From CAZCEC01 sp964497615 (GTDB lineage Bacteria; Chloroflexota; Anaerolineae; Anaerolineales; UBA6663), in assembly GCA_964497615.1 (NCBI GenBank), contig CAZCEC010000002.1, forward strand, positions 124,001 through 188,000: 64,000 bases of DNA, written 5' to 3'. Shown here one piece after another: positions 1 through 8,800 of this stretch; position 1 is the first letter of the stretch, and every line of letters begins with the position of its first letter. The notes below the pieces were generated by a model. It did no database searches and was not told where the DNA came from. It saw only the letters and a list, made by a program, of their open reading frames with translations. Both the position numbers and the translations under genes were made by a program.

Positions 1-1464
1 CTGGTGGCGGAGGGCCGGCGGATGACCTATGCCCAGCTCGAAAGCCTGGCCAACCGCCTGGCGAACGGCCTGCGCGCCCACGGCCTGCGGCGCGGCGAGC
101 GGGTGGTGCTGCACCTGCCCAACAGCCTGGAACTGGCCGCCGCCATCTTCGCCGTGCTGAAGGCCGGCGGGGTCTTCGTCGCGCTGCATCCGACGACCAA
201 GCTCGATAAGCTGGCCGCCATCCTGCGCGACTGCCAGGCCAGCGTGCTGCTGACGCGCAACCTGTCGTCTTTCGCCGCGCAGACCCTGGCGGCGGCCGAC
301 CCGGCGCTCAAGCTGGGCATCGTCACCGCCGAGGCCGAGGCGGCCCCGTTCCCGGTAGTGGGCTATGACGAGCTGGCGGCGGGTCACACCGATGAGCGCC
401 GGCCGGCCGGGACGATTGACCTGGACCTGGCCTGCCTGGTGTACACCTCCGGCAGCACGGGCGTCCCCAAGGGTGTCATGTCGGATCACAGCAACGTGGT
501 CTTCGCGGCCCGCTCGATCATGTCCTACCTGCACAACCAGGAAAGCGACGTGGTGGTCAACCTGGCGCCGCTGTCGTTCGACTATGGCCTGTACCAACTG
601 CTCATGGTCGTCGCCTTCGGGGGCACGCTCCTCCTGGAACGGAGCTTCGCCTACCCGGCGGCCGTCCTGGAACGCGTGGCGGCGGAAGGGGTCACTGGCT
701 TTCCGGGTGTGCCCACCATCTTCTCGGTGCTGCTCTCGCTCGACCTGTCCGGCTATGACCTGTCGCGCCTGCGCTACTTCACCAACACAGCCGCCGCCCT
801 GCCGACGGCGCATGTGCGCCAGCTCCGCGAGCGCTTTCCGCACGTCGCCCTGTACTCGATGTATGGCCTGACGGAGACGAAGCGGACGCTCTACCTGCCG
901 CCCGCGGAGGTGGACCTGCGGCCGGGCTCGGTGGGCATCCCCATCCCCGGCACCGAGGTGTGGCTGGAAGACGAGCAGGGCCGCCGGCTGGGCCCGAACG
1001 AGGTGGGGCAGTTGGTGGTGCGCGGCCGGCATGTGATGCGGGGCTACTGGGGCGACCCGGAAGCCACGGCCCGGCGGTTCCGGCCCGGCCCGCTGGCGGG
1101 CGAGCGCGTCTGCTATACGGGCGACCTGTTCCGCGCCGACCCCGACGGCCGCTACTACTTCGTCGCGCGCATGGACGACATCCTGAAAGTGGGCGGCGAG
1201 AAGGTGGCGCCGCGCGAGATCGAGAACGTGCTCTACCAGTTGGCGGGCGTGCGCGAGGCGGCCGTCATCGGCGTGCCGGACGAGCGCCTGGGCCAGGCCA
1301 TCAAGGCCTTCGTCGTCGCGGACCGGCCCGAGCTGACCGAAGCCGACGTGATGCGGCACTGCCGGGCGCATCTGGAAGATTACTTGCTGCCGCGCCAGGT
1401 GGTCCTGTGCGCGGCGCTGCCGAAGTCGGAGTCGGGCAAGCTCCAGGTCCACAGCCTGCGCTAA
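1..1464 (+). CDS. AMP-forming acyl-CoA ligase, 5' end outside window
   Basis: Class I adenylate-forming enzyme that activates a carboxylic or amino acid with ATP and transfers it to a thiol. The reading frame is open to the first base and the protein already begins inside the N-terminal subdomain (AEGRRMTYAQLE), so roughly 25-35 residues lie upstream. Counting from the GTG at base 4, the P-loop motif YTSGSTGVPKG is at 147-157. The GYWGDPEAT stretch, the YTGDLFRAD hinge region and the C-terminal K of PKSESGKL are present. The sequence style resembles ligases of exosortase-A/EPS loci (TIGR03098-like). The next gene starts 3 bases after the stop, so it is co-transcribed with the amidotransferase. 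It could instead load an amino acid onto a carrier protein encoded upstream. The general class is certain, the substrate unknown. Confidence 0.88.
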   Translation: MVAEGRRMTYAQLESLANRLANGLRAHGLRRGERVVLHLPNSLELAAAIFAVLKAGGVFVALHPTTKLDKLAAILRDCQASVLLTRNLSSFAAQTLAAADPALKLGIVTAEAEAAPFPVVGYDELAAGHTDERRPAGTIDLDLACLVYTSGSTGVPKGVMSDHSNVVFAARSIMSYLHNQESDVVVNLAPLSFDYGLYQLLMVVAFGGTLLLERSFAYPAAVLERVAAEGVTGFPGVPTIFSVLLSLDLSGYDLSRLRYFTNTAAALPTAHVRQLRERFPHVALYSMYGLTETKRTLYLPPAEVDLRPGSVGIPIPGTEVWLEDEQGRRLGPNEVGQLVVRGRHVMRGYWGDPEATARRFRPGPLAGERVCYTGDLFRADPDGRYYFVARMDDILKVGGEKVAPREIENVLYQLAGVREAAVIGVPDERLGQAIKAFVVADRPELTEADVMRHCRAHLEDYLLPRQVVLCAALPKSESGKLQVHSLR

Positions 1465-1467
1465 ACC

Positions 1468-3459
1468 ATGTGCGGCATCGCCGGAGTCCACCAGCGCTTT
1501 CATCCCCAGCCGGTTGCGGAGGCGGTCCTGACGGCCATGATCCGCCGGGTGCAGCATCGCGGGCCGGACGGCCTGGGGCTCTATCGCGATGCGTGGACGG
1601 GGCTGGCCAGCGCCCGTCTGAGCATCATTGACCTGCGCGGCGGCCAGCAGCCCATCGGCAACGAAGATGGGACGCTGTGGATCGTCTTCAACGGCGAAAT
1701 CTTCAACTACCGCGAACTGCGGCCGGAGCTGGAGGCGCGCGGCCACCGCTTCGCGACGAACAGCGACACCGAGGTGGTGGTGCATCTGTACGAAGACGAT
1801 GGCCCCGGCTGCCTGCGCCGCTTGAACGGGCAATTTGCGATTGCGCTCTGGGACGCGCCCCGCCGCACCCTGTTCCTGGCCCGCGACCGGGTGGGCATCC
1901 GGCCGCTCTACTACACCCTGGCGGATGGCCGGCTGCTCTTCGCTTCCGAGATCAAGGCGCTGCTGGCGTATCCGGGTGTGCAGGCGGAGATTGACCGGGA
2001 CGTGCTCGGCGATGTGTTCACCTACTGGAGCCCACTGTCGCCCACGACCATCTTCCGCGGCATCCGCGAATTGCCGCCCGCCCACTACCTGCGGGCCAGG
2101 GCGGGCGAGATCGCGATTGAGCCTTACTGGCAGCTCGACTTCGCGCCCGAGACGCCCCGGCGGGCCGAGGCCGCGTACCAGGAGGAATTGGCGAGCCTGC
2201 TGGGCGATGCCGCGCGCATCCGCCTGCGCGCCGATGTGCCGGTGGGCGCCTACCTGAGCGGCGGCCTGGACTCCTCGCTGACGGCGGCCCTGATTGCCCG
2301 GCATGCGCCCGGCCGCCTGGAGACGTTCTCCGTCACTTTTACGGACCCGGCCTTTGATGAGAGCCAGCCGCAGCGCCGGATGGCCGCGCACCTGGGCACG
2401 CGGCATCATGTGGTGCGCTGCGCCCACGAAGACATTGGGCGGGTGTTCCCCGAGGTCATCTGGCACGCCGAAGCGCCCATCCTGCGCACCGCGCCGGCGC
2501 CGATGTACCTGCTGTCGGCGCTGGTGCATGAACAAGGCTACAAGGTGGTGCTGACCGGCGAGGGCGCCGATGAGGTCCTGGCCGGCTACGACATCTTTAA
2601 GGAAGCGCAGATCCGGCGGTTCTGGGCGCGCTGCCCCGCCTCCACCCTGCGCCCGGCCCTGTTTCGCGCGCTGTACCCGGAGATCGCGCGCACGGCCCAG
2701 GGCGAGGCCTTCTGGAGGCTGTTCTTCCGGCAGGGGTTGGAGGACACCGGCTCGCCATACTACTCGCACCATCTCCGCTGGACCAACACCGCCCGCGCCC
2801 GCCGGTTCCTGGCGGACTACCAGCCCGGCGAGAACGCGGCCCCCTCCGGGCCGGCCTGGCCGGTGCCTTGCCCCGCGGGCTTCGCGCAGTGGTCGCCGCT
2901 GGCCCGCGCCCAATACCTGGAAATCACCACCTTCATGTCGTCCTATCTGCTGTCGGCGCAGGGCGATCGCGTGGCCATGGCGCACGCGGTGGAGGGCCGC
3001 TATCCGTTCCTGGATTACCGCGTGATCGAGTTCTGCAACCGCCTGCCCGACGACGTGAAGCTGCGCGGCCTGCGGGAGAAGTGGCTGCTGCGGCAGTTGG
3101 GCCGGTCGCTGCTGCCGGACGGCATCTGGGATCGCCGCAAGCGGCCGTACCGCGCGCCGATCCAGCGCAGTTTCTTCAACGGAAGCGCAGACACGGCCTA
3201 CGTGGAGAGCCTGCTGAGGCCGGAGGCCATTCGTGCCAACGGCTATTTCAACCCGGCGGCGGTGGCCCGGCTGGCGGCCAAGGCGCGCGGCGCGGGGCCG
3301 CTGAGCGAGGTGGACGAGATGGCGCTGGTGGGCATCCTGTCCACCCAGTTGCTGGAGGCGCTGTTTGTCCGGCGCACCCTATCCGTGGCGGCCGAGGGCG
3401 GGCTGGCCCCCTGCAAAGTTGTTGATCATACGCCCGTGGAGGCGCTGGCCCTCGCCTAA
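1468..3459 (+). CDS. asnB: Asparagine synthase-type glutamine amidotransferase
   Basis: A 663-residue class II glutamine amidotransferase. Cys2 (MCGIAG) becomes the N-terminal nucleophile that releases ammonia from glutamine; the glutaminase domain spans about 2-190. A synthetase domain with the PP-loop SGGLDSS at 264-270 uses ATP to activate a carboxylate for amide formation. All key motifs (HRGPDG, FNGEIFN, GEGADEVLAGY) are intact. It is longer than housekeeping AsnB (about 550-630). The position directly after an acyl-activating enzyme and before a second PP-loop enzyme suggests EPS-linked amidation, as in exosortase-A-type polysaccharide clusters, rather than asparagine supply. That role is inferred from context. 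Confidence 0.88.
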   Translation: MCGIAGVHQRFHPQPVAEAVLTAMIRRVQHRGPDGLGLYRDAWTGLASARLSIIDLRGGQQPIGNEDGTLWIVFNGEIFNYRELRPELEARGHRFATNSDTEVVVHLYEDDGPGCLRRLNGQFAIALWDAPRRTLFLARDRVGIRPLYYTLADGRLLFASEIKALLAYPGVQAEIDRDVLGDVFTYWSPLSPTTIFRGIRELPPAHYLRARAGEIAIEPYWQLDFAPETPRRAEAAYQEELASLLGDAARIRLRADVPVGAYLSGGLDSSLTAALIARHAPGRLETFSVTFTDPAFDESQPQRRMAAHLGTRHHVVRCAHEDIGRVFPEVIWHAEAPILRTAPAPMYLLSALVHEQGYKVVLTGEGADEVLAGYDIFKEAQIRRFWARCPASTLRPALFRALYPEIARTAQGEAFWRLFFRQGLEDTGSPYYSHHLRWTNTARARRFLADYQPGENAAPSGPAWPVPCPAGFAQWSPLARAQYLEITTFMSSYLLSAQGDRVAMAHAVEGRYPFLDYRVIEFCNRLPDDVKLRGLREKWLLRQLGRSLLPDGIWDRRKRPYRAPIQRSFFNGSADTAYVESLLRPEAIRANGYFNPAAVARLAAKARGAGPLSEVDEMALVGILSTQLLEALFVRRTLSVAAEGGLAPCKVVDHTPVEALALA

Positions 3460-3486
3460 CCGGCCAGCCACTCGATCGGAGCCTCG

Positions 3487-4500
3487 ATGACTGCTGCCCT
3501 CAACTCACCTGCTTTGGCGGATCAACCCGCGGCCCTCCAGTTCGAGGCGGCGGCGGAAGCGGACCGGCTGTGCCGGTTCCTGCGCGGCGGCATCCGGAGC
3601 GAACTGCGCCGGCGCGGGGCCGTGGTGGGGTGCAGCGGCGGCGTGGACTCGTCGGTGGTGCTGGCGCTGTGCGCGCGGGCGCTGGGGCCGGAGCACGTGC
3701 TGGCGCTGCTGCTGCCGGAGCGCGAATCAAGTTCGGAAGGCGCGGCGCTGGCGGAGGCCTGGGCCGGCCAGCTTGGGGTGCCGGTCGTCACGGAAGACCT
3801 GACGGCCGCGCTGGAAGCCATCGGCTGCTATGCGCGGCGCGACGCCGCCATCCGGCGCGTGTTCCCCGAGTTCGGCCCCGGCTGGAAGTCCAAGATCACG
3901 CTGCCCGGCGGGCTGCTGGAACAGGGCACCCTGAGCGTGTTCACGCTGACGGTGATCCGGCCGGATGGGCAGGCGCTGCGCCAGCGCCTGCCGCCCGCGG
4001 AGTATGAGCAGATCGTGGCGGCCTCCAACTTCAAGCAGCGGCTGCGGATGGCGATGCTGTATTACCACGCCGAGCGGCGCCACTATGCCGTGGTGGGCAC
4101 GGCGCAAAAGGACGAGCACGAGCTGGGCTTCTTCGTCAAGCATGGCGACGGCGGCGTGGACATCAGCCCCATCCGCCACTTGTTCAAGAGCCAGGTGTAC
4201 CACTTGGCCGAGGCCCTGGGCGTGCCGCGGCCGATCCGCGAGCGCCCGCCTTCCTCCGACACGTACAGCGCCGGCAGCACCCAGGAGGAGTTCTTCTTCC
4301 GGGTGCCGTTTGCGGTGCTGGATGCCGTGTGGGCCGGCTACGAGAACGGGGCGCCCGCGCCGCAGATCGCCCAGGCCGCGGGGCTGACCGCGGAGCAGGT
4401 CGAGCGCGTCATCGCCGACCTGCGCCGCAAGCAGCGCACGACGGACTATTTGCGCGCCGCGGTGCTGGCGGCCGGGCGCTGGTGGGAGCCTCAGCCATGA
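3487..4500 (+). CDS. NAD synthase-like PP-loop amidotransferase
   Basis: A 337-residue ATP pyrophosphatase related to NadE. The PP-loop SGGVDSS is at 50-56. The C-terminal half keeps NadE-like blocks (GTAQKDEHELGFFVKHGDGG, the SPIRHLFKSQVYHLAEALGV region and RPPSSDTYSAG). NadE adenylates nicotinate adenine dinucleotide and amidates it. There is no glutaminase (nitrilase) domain, so ammonia would have to come from elsewhere, possibly the neighbouring amidotransferase. The start ATG follows a GGAGCC ribosome-binding site. It is sandwiched in an EPS operon and overlaps the next gene by ATGA, which argues for a specialised biosynthetic paralogue. A true NAD synthase cannot be excluded. Confidence 0.75.
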   Translation: MTAALNSPALADQPAALQFEAAAEADRLCRFLRGGIRSELRRRGAVVGCSGGVDSSVVLALCARALGPEHVLALLLPERESSSEGAALAEAWAGQLGVPVVTEDLTAALEAIGCYARRDAAIRRVFPEFGPGWKSKITLPGGLLEQGTLSVFTLTVIRPDGQALRQRLPPAEYEQIVAASNFKQRLRMAMLYYHAERRHYAVVGTAQKDEHELGFFVKHGDGGVDISPIRHLFKSQVYHLAEALGVPRPIRERPPSSDTYSAGSTQEEFFFRVPFAVLDAVWAGYENGAPAPQIAQAAGLTAEQVERVIADLRRKQRTTDYLRAAVLAAGRWWEPQP

Positions 4501-5678
4501 CGATCGCGACGACCCGCACCGCCGCCGCGCCGGCCGCCCGCGCGCAGGTGGCCGTGGCCGCCGGCCTCTCGTTTAACAGCCGTTTGCTGCTGCTAAATGG
4601 GCTGGCGATTGCCGCCGTCGTCATCAATCATGCCAGTCATTACGCGTTGATTACGCTCACCCAATGGCCCATGGCAGAGACGCTCTCGCCGGCCGCGGTA
4701 ATCGCCACCGTGGGCGGGGCGCGCTACTATGCCTTCCTGGCGCTGGAGAAGCTCCCGATCTTTAGCGTGCCGGCCTTCCTGTTCATCTCGGGCTTCTTTG
4801 CGGCTTACGCGGCGCGCGGCCCGGCACCGGGCCGTCTGTGGTCCGTCATCCGGACGCGGCTCTGGGCCTTGCTCGTCCCCTATCTCATCTGGTCGGTCGT
4901 CCTCCTGGGGACGCAGATGCTCAGCGACCGCTCGCTGACGCCGGTGCGGGCCCTGGCGCGGCTGCTCTACGGCGGCGCCCTGCCGCACTACTTCTTCGTG
5001 CCGCTCTTGTGCCAGTTGTATCTGGTATCCCCCTGGCTGGCCGCGCTGGCGCGCAGCCGCCCGCGCGCCCTGCTGACCGGTACGGCGCTGATCCAGCTCG
5101 CCGCTAACAGCGTCTTCTATCTCCAGGCCGCGGCGCCCGCCTTCCTGCCGTCACCGGTCTACACCCTGGTCAGCAAGTGGTCGCTCTTTCCGATGTGGCT
5201 GTTCTTCTTCTCGCTCGGCATCGTGGCCGGCTTCCAACTGGGCGCGCTCAAGGCCTGGCTCAGGCGGGTGCGCTGGCCGCTGGCGGCCCTGACGCTGGGC
5301 ATGGCGGCGCTGGCGATTGCCGAAGCCGACGTCGCCTTCCGCATCACCGGCGCGAACTGGCGGTCCCTGCCCCTGACGGTGCCGTCGAGCCTGTATGCCG
5401 TGCTGTTTGTGCTGTCCTTCCTCGCCTTCGAGGCAGCCCTGCCGGCCGAACGCGCCCTGGGCTTCTTGAGCAAGCGCACCTACGGGATCTATCTGCTTCA
5501 TTCCACGGTCATTCTCGGCGCGGCCGTCGCCATCAGCCGGGTGGCGCCGGCGCTGTTCAACTTTCAACTCGTGGTGCAGCCGCTGCTGGTGGCGATCGGC
5601 CTGGCCGCGCCCCTGCTGCTCATGACGGCCATCGCCCGTTCACGGTTCAGCAAGCTCTACCGGCATCTGTTCGGGTAG
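4497..5678 (+). CDS. Membrane acyltransferase 3 (OafA/WecH-like)
   Basis: A 393-residue polytopic protein with about ten hydrophobic segments and the early conserved His (INHASH, His45) typical of acyltransferase family 3. These proteins move acetyl or other acyl groups from CoA donors across the membrane onto sugars or lipids. The frame is open further upstream, but the ATG at 4497 overlaps the stop of the preceding gene (ATGA) and begins a sensible N-terminus, so it is the chosen start. In this locus it most likely O-acylates the polysaccharide or its lipid-linked precursor. The acyl donor is unknown. Confidence 0.82.
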   Translation: MTIATTRTAAAPAARAQVAVAAGLSFNSRLLLLNGLAIAAVVINHASHYALITLTQWPMAETLSPAAVIATVGGARYYAFLALEKLPIFSVPAFLFISGFFAAYAARGPAPGRLWSVIRTRLWALLVPYLIWSVVLLGTQMLSDRSLTPVRALARLLYGGALPHYFFVPLLCQLYLVSPWLAALARSRPRALLTGTALIQLAANSVFYLQAAAPAFLPSPVYTLVSKWSLFPMWLFFFSLGIVAGFQLGALKAWLRRVRWPLAALTLGMAALAIAEADVAFRITGANWRSLPLTVPSSLYAVLFVLSFLAFEAALPAERALGFLSKRTYGIYLLHSTVILGAAVAISRVAPALFNFQLVVQPLLVAIGLAAPLLLMTAIARSRFSKLYRHLFG

Positions 5679-5704
5679 AGGCTGCGCGTTAGGACATACA
5701 TCCC

Positions 5705-7261
5705 ATGCTTGCCGCTGAGAGACAGAGAACCTTGCGGGTGGCGGGGCAGGCCGGCGACGCCAGCCAGTGGCCGGCCCGGGTGTTCATGCTGGCGGTGTGC
5801 GTCTTGATCCTGCTGACGTTTGGGACCGGGCTGGACAACAAGCCGGTCGCCGAGGATTTCATTCGCGGCAGCGAACTGCTCACGCTGGCGGAAGACCGGC
5901 AATTCCGGCCCACCTTTGCGGTGCTGATGGAATTGCTGCGGGCGTTCGCGGGGCCGCCCTGGCTGGCGCCGGCCGCCTATCACTGGGCCAGCCTGGGGAT
6001 CCACCTGGCGGGGACGCTGATGCTCTTCGGCGCGGCGCGCCAACTGCCCATGACGGCCTCGCAGGCTGCCGTCGTCACCCTGCTGTTTGCGCTGTATCCC
6101 CGGCACCATGAGCCCGTCTTCTGGCCCGCCGCGACGCCGCACCCGCTGATGACGGTCTTCTTCCTGTTCAGCCTGGGGTGCTATCTCCGGGCGCGCCGCC
6201 GCCGGCAGCGGCGCTGGTACGTTCTGGCCGTGCTCGGGTATGTGGGCGCTCTGTTGAGCAGCGAAGCCAGTTACGCCGGCCTGGGCCTCCTGCTGGCGTA
6301 CGAGGTGATCTGGCGCGACCCGGCCGGCGGCGCAGGGTTCTGGCGGCGCGTGGCCGGCCCGGCGCGGCGGTTGGCGCCGTTTCTGCTGGCCGCGGTCGCG
6401 TACGTAACCATCCTGATCGTGGGCGGCGGCGGGCTGTCGGAGCTTTTCTCCAGCACCCGGCAGGGCGGGTACTACCACGTTTTCTTTAGGCCGGGCCAGT
6501 TCGTGGACCTGGCCGGCTATCTCAGCTACACCGTGCTGCCGTTTGTGCCGCTGCGGACCGCCTCGGTGATCGCCAAGCTGGGCATGGCTGTCTTCGCCGG
6601 CATCGTGCTTGGCGCCAGCCTGCTGTGGGGCTCGCGCCTGATTCGGTTTGGGGCCGTGTGGGTCACGCTGGCGGTGCTGCCGTTTGTGCTCGCGGTTCCC
6701 TTCGGAAACGCGGACCGGTACTTCTATCTGCCGGCGGTTGGCTTTTGCCTGATGGTGGTGGGCTGGTGGCACAAGCTCTACCGCTGGCTGGCCGCCCGGC
6801 CGGGGGCGCACAGCCGGCGCGCCGCCTGGGCCATCGGCCTGACCCTGCTGAGCCTCTACGGGGCCGTGGCGATTGGGACGCTGCAAATGCGGGCGCACGA
6901 ATGGCATCGGGCGGGCGAACTGGTGGCTGGGATGCTTAACACGATCTATGCACGGCACCCGTCCGTCGCGCCCGGGCAGACCTTCTACTTCCTGAATCTG
7001 CCGCAGCAGTATGGGCAGGCGCGCTTCATGGGAGTTGGTATGCGCGCCGCCCTGGCCGGGCACTATGCGCCGCTGTCCCCGGCCGTCTATACCAGCGAAG
7101 ACCCGGAGCTGCTGGCGGCCATCAACCGCGTGGCGCCGGGCGCCGCCGCCAAGGATGTCTTCATCTACGTCTATCAGGACGGGCAGCTTGTGGACCGCTC
7201 CTTCAGTTACCGGGACCCATCGGTGCGCCAACTGCTGGCGGACCGGGCCATCTATCCCTGA
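5705..7261 (+). CDS. GT-C-like polytopic membrane protein
   Basis: A 518-residue integral membrane protein with about ten transmembrane segments and a short soluble C-terminus. The pattern of an early acidic pair (VAEDFIRGSE), then a helix followed by LFALYPRHHEPVFWPAA, is what is seen in GT-C fold glycosyltransferases and TMTC/PMT-like proteins, where acidic and His residues in the first luminal loop contact a polyprenyl-phosphate sugar. This is a fold-level guess; no diagnostic motif fixes the donor. It sits between the acyltransferase and the flippase in the EPS operon, consistent with a late, extracytoplasmic modification step. Confidence 0.6.
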   Translation: MLAAERQRTLRVAGQAGDASQWPARVFMLAVCVLILLTFGTGLDNKPVAEDFIRGSELLTLAEDRQFRPTFAVLMELLRAFAGPPWLAPAAYHWASLGIHLAGTLMLFGAARQLPMTASQAAVVTLLFALYPRHHEPVFWPAATPHPLMTVFFLFSLGCYLRARRRRQRRWYVLAVLGYVGALLSSEASYAGLGLLLAYEVIWRDPAGGAGFWRRVAGPARRLAPFLLAAVAYVTILIVGGGGLSELFSSTRQGGYYHVFFRPGQFVDLAGYLSYTVLPFVPLRTASVIAKLGMAVFAGIVLGASLLWGSRLIRFGAVWVTLAVLPFVLAVPFGNADRYFYLPAVGFCLMVVGWWHKLYRWLAARPGAHSRRAAWAIGLTLLSLYGAVAIGTLQMRAHEWHRAGELVAGMLNTIYARHPSVAPGQTFYFLNLPQQYGQARFMGVGMRAALAGHYAPLSPAVYTSEDPELLAAINRVAPGAAAKDVFIYVYQDGQLVDRSFSYRDPSVRQLLADRAIYP

Positions 7262-7317
7262 GCCTCGCTGCGCGCCCTCCGGCCGGCGGCCCCCCACTCT
7301 GCCGGCCACCCGTGCCA

Positions 7318-8781
7318 ATGAAAAGCCTGCCTAGGACGATCTTCAGAAACTCCGCGCTGAGCATGGCGGCCCAGTTCGCGATCAAGCTGTTGTCGTTCGC
7401 CTTCTCGGTCCTCATCGTCCGGCACCTGGGCGCGGAGACCTTTGGCCAATACGCGGCCATCCTGGCCTATGGCGCGATGTTCGTGTTTCTGGCGGACCTG
7501 GGCCTCAGCCCCAGCGCCGTGCGCGCCATCGCCCGGCTGCGCGACACGCCCGATGGTCCGGCGCGGATCCGGGCGCTGTATGCGGATGTCCTGAGCCTGC
7601 GCGTCCTGCTGTCCATCCTGGCCGCCATCCTGATCGTCCTCGCGGCCTGGTTGACCCGGCGGCCCCTGCTGATGGTGGGGGCGATTGCGCTCAATGGCCT
7701 GACGCTGGTCGTGTACGGCGTGCAGGGGGCCAGCGAAGCGGTGCTGGTGGGCTGCGAGCGCCTGGACCTGACCTCCGGCGCCAAGGTGGGCCAGCAGGCG
7801 GCCTTTGTTGTGCTGGGCGGGCTGGCGATGGTCTTGGGCCTGGGCTACTACGGGCTGGTGCTCGCCAACCTGGCGGGGGTGTGCCTGCTGGCCTGGATGG
7901 TGTGGCGGGCGGCCCAGCGCCTGGGCCTGCGCCCGGGGGCGGCGGCCAGGCGGAACTGGCCGGCCTTGCTGCGCGCCGGGCTGCCATTCGGTCTGATCAC
8001 CTTTGCCCTGGGCCTGTCCTACAAGTTCGACACCGTGCTGCTCAACGTGTTTCGCGGCGACGCCGAGACCGGCTACTACAGCGCCGCGTACAACCTGGTG
8101 TTCTCGACGATTGTCATTTCCAACGCCATCAACACATCGCTCTATCCGTCGCTGTCGCGCGCGGCCGTGGCCTCGCCGCACACGCTCTTGCGCGCCTATG
8201 AGCGGGTGCTGCGCTACCTGCTGGTGATTTCGGTCCCGATTGCGGTGGGCGGCTGTCTCCTGGCGGACCAACTGGTGCACTTCCTGTTCGGCGCCGAGTA
8301 TGCCCCGGCGGGCGCGGCCCTGCGGTTTGTCATTTGGGCAGTCCCGCTCATGTTCCTGTCCGAGTTCCTGGGATACATGGTGGTGATTGGGAACCGGGAA
8401 GGCAAGGTGGCCCGGGCCGTGGTGGTGAGCACCGCCGTGAACGTCTCGCTCAACCTGCTGCTGGTGCCCAGCTTCGGACTGCTGGCGGCCGCCGCGATGA
8501 CGGTGATCACCGAACTGATCCTGGTCGCGCAGCATGCCTGGAACCTGCGCGCCCTCCTGAAACAACTGGACCTGCCGCGCGCGCTGCTCCGGCCCCTGCT
8601 CGCGGGTGCGCTGATGGGCCTGGGCACCGTGGCTATGCGCGGCCTGCCGCTGGCGGCCAACATCGCCTTGAGCGCGGCCCTGTATGCGGCCCTGGTGTTT
8701 GGCCTGGGCTTGCTGGGCCGGGACGAACTGCGTTTCATCCGGACCTTGCGGCGGGAGCCGGAAGCCACCGGCTCCCGGTGA
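7318..8781 (+). CDS. Oligosaccharide flippase (Wzx/MATE-like)
   Basis: A 487-residue protein with about twelve to fourteen hydrophobic helices and the N-terminal layout of polysaccharide export proteins (RTIFRNSALSMAAQ, then HLGAETFGQYAAI). Wzx-type flippases move undecaprenyl-linked repeat units from the cytoplasmic to the outer face of the membrane. The ATG at 7318 is preferred over an in-frame GTG two codons earlier. With the O-antigen-ligase/polymerase-like protein and the Wzz-kinase downstream, it completes a Wzx/Wzy-type export set. Confidence 0.85.
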   Translation: MKSLPRTIFRNSALSMAAQFAIKLLSFAFSVLIVRHLGAETFGQYAAILAYGAMFVFLADLGLSPSAVRAIARLRDTPDGPARIRALYADVLSLRVLLSILAAILIVLAAWLTRRPLLMVGAIALNGLTLVVYGVQGASEAVLVGCERLDLTSGAKVGQQAAFVVLGGLAMVLGLGYYGLVLANLAGVCLLAWMVWRAAQRLGLRPGAAARRNWPALLRAGLPFGLITFALGLSYKFDTVLLNVFRGDAETGYYSAAYNLVFSTIVISNAINTSLYPSLSRAAVASPHTLLRAYERVLRYLLVISVPIAVGGCLLADQLVHFLFGAEYAPAGAALRFVIWAVPLMFLSEFLGYMVVIGNREGKVARAVVVSTAVNVSLNLLLVPSFGLLAAAAMTVITELILVAQHAWNLRALLKQLDLPRALLRPLLAGALMGLGTVAMRGLPLAANIALSAALYAALVFGLGLLGRDELRFIRTLRREPEATGSR

Positions 8782-8800
8782 ATGGGCTGGGACCTTGAGC

